A stretch of DNA of 64,000 nt from Methanosalsum zhilinae DSM 4017 (GTDB taxonomy: Archaea > Halobacteriota > Methanosarcinia > Methanosarcinales > Methanosarcinaceae): positions 598,103 to 662,102 of the forward strand of contig NC_015676.1 of NCBI RefSeq assembly GCF_000217995.1, read 5' to 3'. This document shows positions 63,892-64,000 of the stretch, one piece after another. The translations under genes were made by a program, and so were the position numbers. The notes under the pieces were generated by a model. That model saw only the letters and a list, made by a program, of their open reading frames with translations. It was not told where the DNA came from and ran no database searches. How positions within the stretch are numbered: the first letter of the stretch is position 1; each line of letters starts with the position of its first letter.

Positions 63892-64000
63892 ATGACACAA
63901 AATTTCTATGATAACATGGAAGTCATCAATTCTTTTGAAAAAGATGGGTTCAAGATCGAAGTGCTTGAATATCAGAAATTAAAGGGAAGCAAGCATCACA
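63892..64000 (+). CDS. start of an unknown protein (3' partial)
   Basis: ATG 63892 opens a frame that runs off the window, giving 36 residues (MTQNFYDNMEVINSFEKDGF...). A TATA-like ACTTTATTTATAA (63851-63863) and GGTGAATATT ribosome-like site precede it. The N-terminus lacks a signal peptide. I cannot name the family from this length. Confidence 0.55.
   Translation, partial: MTQNFYDNMEVINSFEKDGFKIEVLEYQKLKGSKHH

Noticed and set aside
1-64000. CRISPR arrays, tRNA or rRNA genes, origins
   Set aside because: No regularly spaced direct repeats, no tRNA cloverleaf with a recognisable T-loop, and no rRNA-like sequence were seen. MCM alone does not mark an origin.

Overview
This window reads as the chromosome of a motile, methylotrophic methanogenic archaeon of the order Methanosarcinales, most like Methanolobus, Methanosalsum or Methanococcoides. 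The evidence is membrane-bound heterodisulfide reductase HdrDE, a methanogenesis marker protein, a dimethylamine methyltransferase read through an in-frame UAG (pyrrolysine), archaeal TATA boxes, archaeal-type RNase P RNA, an MCM helicase, and a full archaellum/chemotaxis set. The genus is inference; the family-level reading is strong.

Layout. 1-8.5 kb is the archaellum locus: two envelope genes, a fused ArlCDE protein and four tandem flagellins, with a three-gene reverse-strand insert (a ComEC-like metallo-beta-lactamase-fold protein without metal ligands, a small protein and a membrane protein). 8.5-12.8 kb holds surface proteins, a frameshifted histone-deacetylase-family gene and an acetyltransferase. 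12.8-13.6 kb is a scar where a decayed TnpB gene abuts a truncated cation/proton antiporter. 13.7-20.0 kb is a seven-gene operon-like block starting with cheF and containing a V4R protein, a KaiC/RAD55-type ATPase, a Roadblock-like protein and coiled-coil proteins; it is the best candidate for an undescribed system, probably a signalling or assembly module for the archaellum. After a PAS histidine kinase, 21.9-31.6 kb carries the chemotaxis genes (receptor, W, Y, B, A, C, R, C, D, C), followed by three unknown genes, two of them paralogues.

33.7-38.7 kb encodes two-subunit pyruvate carboxylase and its biotin ligase. 38.8-44.9 kb (minus strand) carries coiled-coil proteins, DUF424, intein-bearing MCM, an RNA methyltransferase and a ferredoxin. 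45.1-49.5 kb has a small siroheme protein, HdrED and two DUF116 proteins, the second of which converges on and slightly overlaps the RNase P RNA gene. 50.1-52.9 kb is a three-gene overlapping set (marker protein 9, CitG-like, DUF447). 53.3-55.4 kb is mtbC-mtbB for dimethylamine use, with an inverted repeat in the leader. Convergent to it is a sensor kinase with two response regulators; the kinase shares its extracellular Cache domain with the chemotaxis receptor. The window ends with a nucleobase deaminase, a short-chain dehydrogenase, a polytopic membrane protein, a potassium channel and the start of an unknown gene.

A plausible overall picture is methyl-compound energy metabolism plus taxis, with kinase and receptor sensing related ligands. 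All assignments come from reading the sequence; no searches were run. Residue positions are approximate.
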